This document shows, in pieces, positions 39,927-40,738 of a DNA stretch of 40,738 bases. The stretch is from the NCBI GenBank assembly GCA_015680685.1, contig MNCI01036132.1, positions 1 to 40,738 of the forward strand, read 5' to 3'. The translations under genes and the position numbers were made by a program. Position 1 is the stretch's first letter. Each line of letters starts with the position of its first letter. The notes under the pieces are model-generated. The model was not told where the DNA came from, did not search any database, and saw nothing but the letters and a program-made list of their open reading frames with translations. Origin of the DNA: Gnetum montanum. Taxonomy: Eukaryota > Streptophyta > Gnetopsida > Gnetales > Gnetaceae.

Positions 39927-40738
39927 AAGGAAGAAAAACCTGTATCCATTACTGAACAATCAGAAACAGATCGAAAAGGAAAAATAGTTCTAGAAGATGT
40001 CTCTACATCTAGTTCTAGTTCTGACGATGATGTGTCATGCTCAAGTAAACCATCACAAAGTTGTACACATAAAAATCTACATAAGGTAGATCATGACATT
40101 AGGTGTGTTGAGTGTGATGAGTTATTAAGAATCAACATGAATACGGAAGAACCAAAAGAAGTAGCACATATGATGCAATATAAGCCATCCGTAGAACAAC
40201 CTTCTGAAGTCATTAAACTCCATAACTGGACTAATCATAAGTTATCCTATGTAAGTGACCAAAATTTAATGACATATGCAGAAGTAAAAGAAGTACAAAA
40301 AGATGTAAAATATTTGCATAAGATATGGGTTCCTAAGCAAAAGCAAAAAAATGGAAAATCTAAAGGTAAAGAAAAGAAACTAGATCCGTCTGATCTAGAT
40401 GGTATTTACTTAGATTCACCACCTATCACTCCTCCTAAAGGAAAGAAAAAATCAACAACAACTTATGTACCAAAAAGACGACCGGTACATACAATTCCAA
40501 AATCTGAAAAAGGGAAAAAAGAGGAGGAAGAGATTAATGCTAATGAAGAAGATAACGAGACCCTTTATATTGGAAGTGAAGGATCTTTAGATGAAGAAGA
40601 AAAGAAAATGTTACAAAAACAGGGTATGATCTTCCATGATCCTAAAGACTTGACCGCCATGCAAATCCGAAAGACATCAGAAAAACCACCACCATATTTT
40701 AGTATGGACAACAAATCTATTAGAGAAAGACAAAAAGA
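39927..40738 (+). pseudogene. open frame continuing after the stop (pararetroviral polyprotein part), runs off the window
   Basis: 270 codons with no stop, in the same frame as the ORF ending at 39926. Composition is strongly charged: Ser/Asp-rich near the start (a VSTSSSSSDDD run), a Cys pair C-V-E-C at about residue 61-64, Lys-rich clusters (PKQKQKNGKSKGKEKK), an acidic segment (KEEEEINANEEDNETLY) and a proline triplet near the end. This looks like the disordered region before a caulimovirid capsid protein, but no capsid, zinc-knuckle, protease or RT motif is reached before the edge. It has no ATG near its beginning, so expression would need translation across the stop or internal initiation; I treat it as the disconnected downstream part of a disabled copy. 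Confidence 0.55.

Larger units (their letters stand above)
38186..40738 (+). mobile_element. endogenous pararetrovirus (Caulimoviridae), 5' part
   Basis: An integrated viral sequence running off the right edge. It has the layout of a caulimovirid intergenic region and first gene: TATA box (38434), poly(A) signal about 240 bp later (38678), tRNA-iMet primer-binding site (38775) and then a movement-protein-like ORF (38940). A promoter followed by a poly(A) signal upstream of the PBS produces a terminally redundant genomic RNA. CpG sites are common from about 38235 onward, unlike the flank to the left. The left border is set by that composition change and is uncertain by about 100 bp. No LTR copy can be checked in the window, so an LTR element with a movement-type ORF is the alternative. 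Gymnosperm genomes are known to hold such endogenous caulimovirids (gymnendoviruses); assignment to that group is inference. Confidence 0.7.

Overview
The window looks like a piece of a large, AT-rich, repeat-choked seed-plant nuclear genome, most likely a gymnosperm. The reasons are: several generations of decayed Ty3/gypsy elements nested in one another with C-to-T (CpG) decay; tRNA-Asp-type and tRNA-iMet-type primer-binding sites; a non-LTR (LINE) remnant; a Penelope-like remnant that encodes a GIY-YIG domain (in plants this class is known mainly from conifers); an endogenous pararetrovirus; and a plant MIR169 hairpin. There is no intact ordinary host protein gene in the window. Most short ORFs are chance shadows or antisense of decayed retroelements.

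Layout. 1-14037 is a three-level nest of one Ty3/gypsy family (Athila/Tat-like by its tRNA-Asp PBS and protease-RT linker). The oldest copy B (minus strand, 7674-14037) is cut in its integrase by copy A (minus, 3175-7673). A is cut at the start of its RT by copy D (plus, 1-3174). 14038-20600 is mostly degraded repeat DNA with a (TC)n microsatellite, a degenerate minisatellite, an unassigned broken ORF, three 105-bp tandem repeats and a C-rich tract. 20638-22280 is a 5'-truncated LINE RT remnant. 22409-22886 is a chromovirus-like LTR plus polypurine tract.

22887-24600 is an island of more complex sequence holding a MIR169 gene: TATA box at 23604, hairpin at 23695-23824, mature arm at 23708-23728. 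It is probably the only conserved host gene here. The family represses NF-YA transcription-factor mRNAs.

24600-30475 is AT-rich and holds the minus-strand Penelope-like remnant (25590-26830), short tandem arrays, two related tRNA-derived SINE-like copies and two foldback (inverted-repeat) elements. 30476-36614 is the 3' half of a long-LTR chromovirus on the minus strand (3.16-kb LTR, chromodomain, integrase, RNase H, RT, protease). It is broken in the protease by an LTR of the A/B/D family (36615-37510).

From about 38186 to the right edge lies a younger insertion: the start of an endogenous caulimovirid (pararetrovirus). It shows a TATA box, poly(A) signal, tRNA-iMet primer-binding site and a 328-codon ORF with 30K-type movement-protein features, followed by one in-frame stop and a further 270 open codons running off the window. 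CpG dinucleotides remain common in this segment, unlike in its surroundings.
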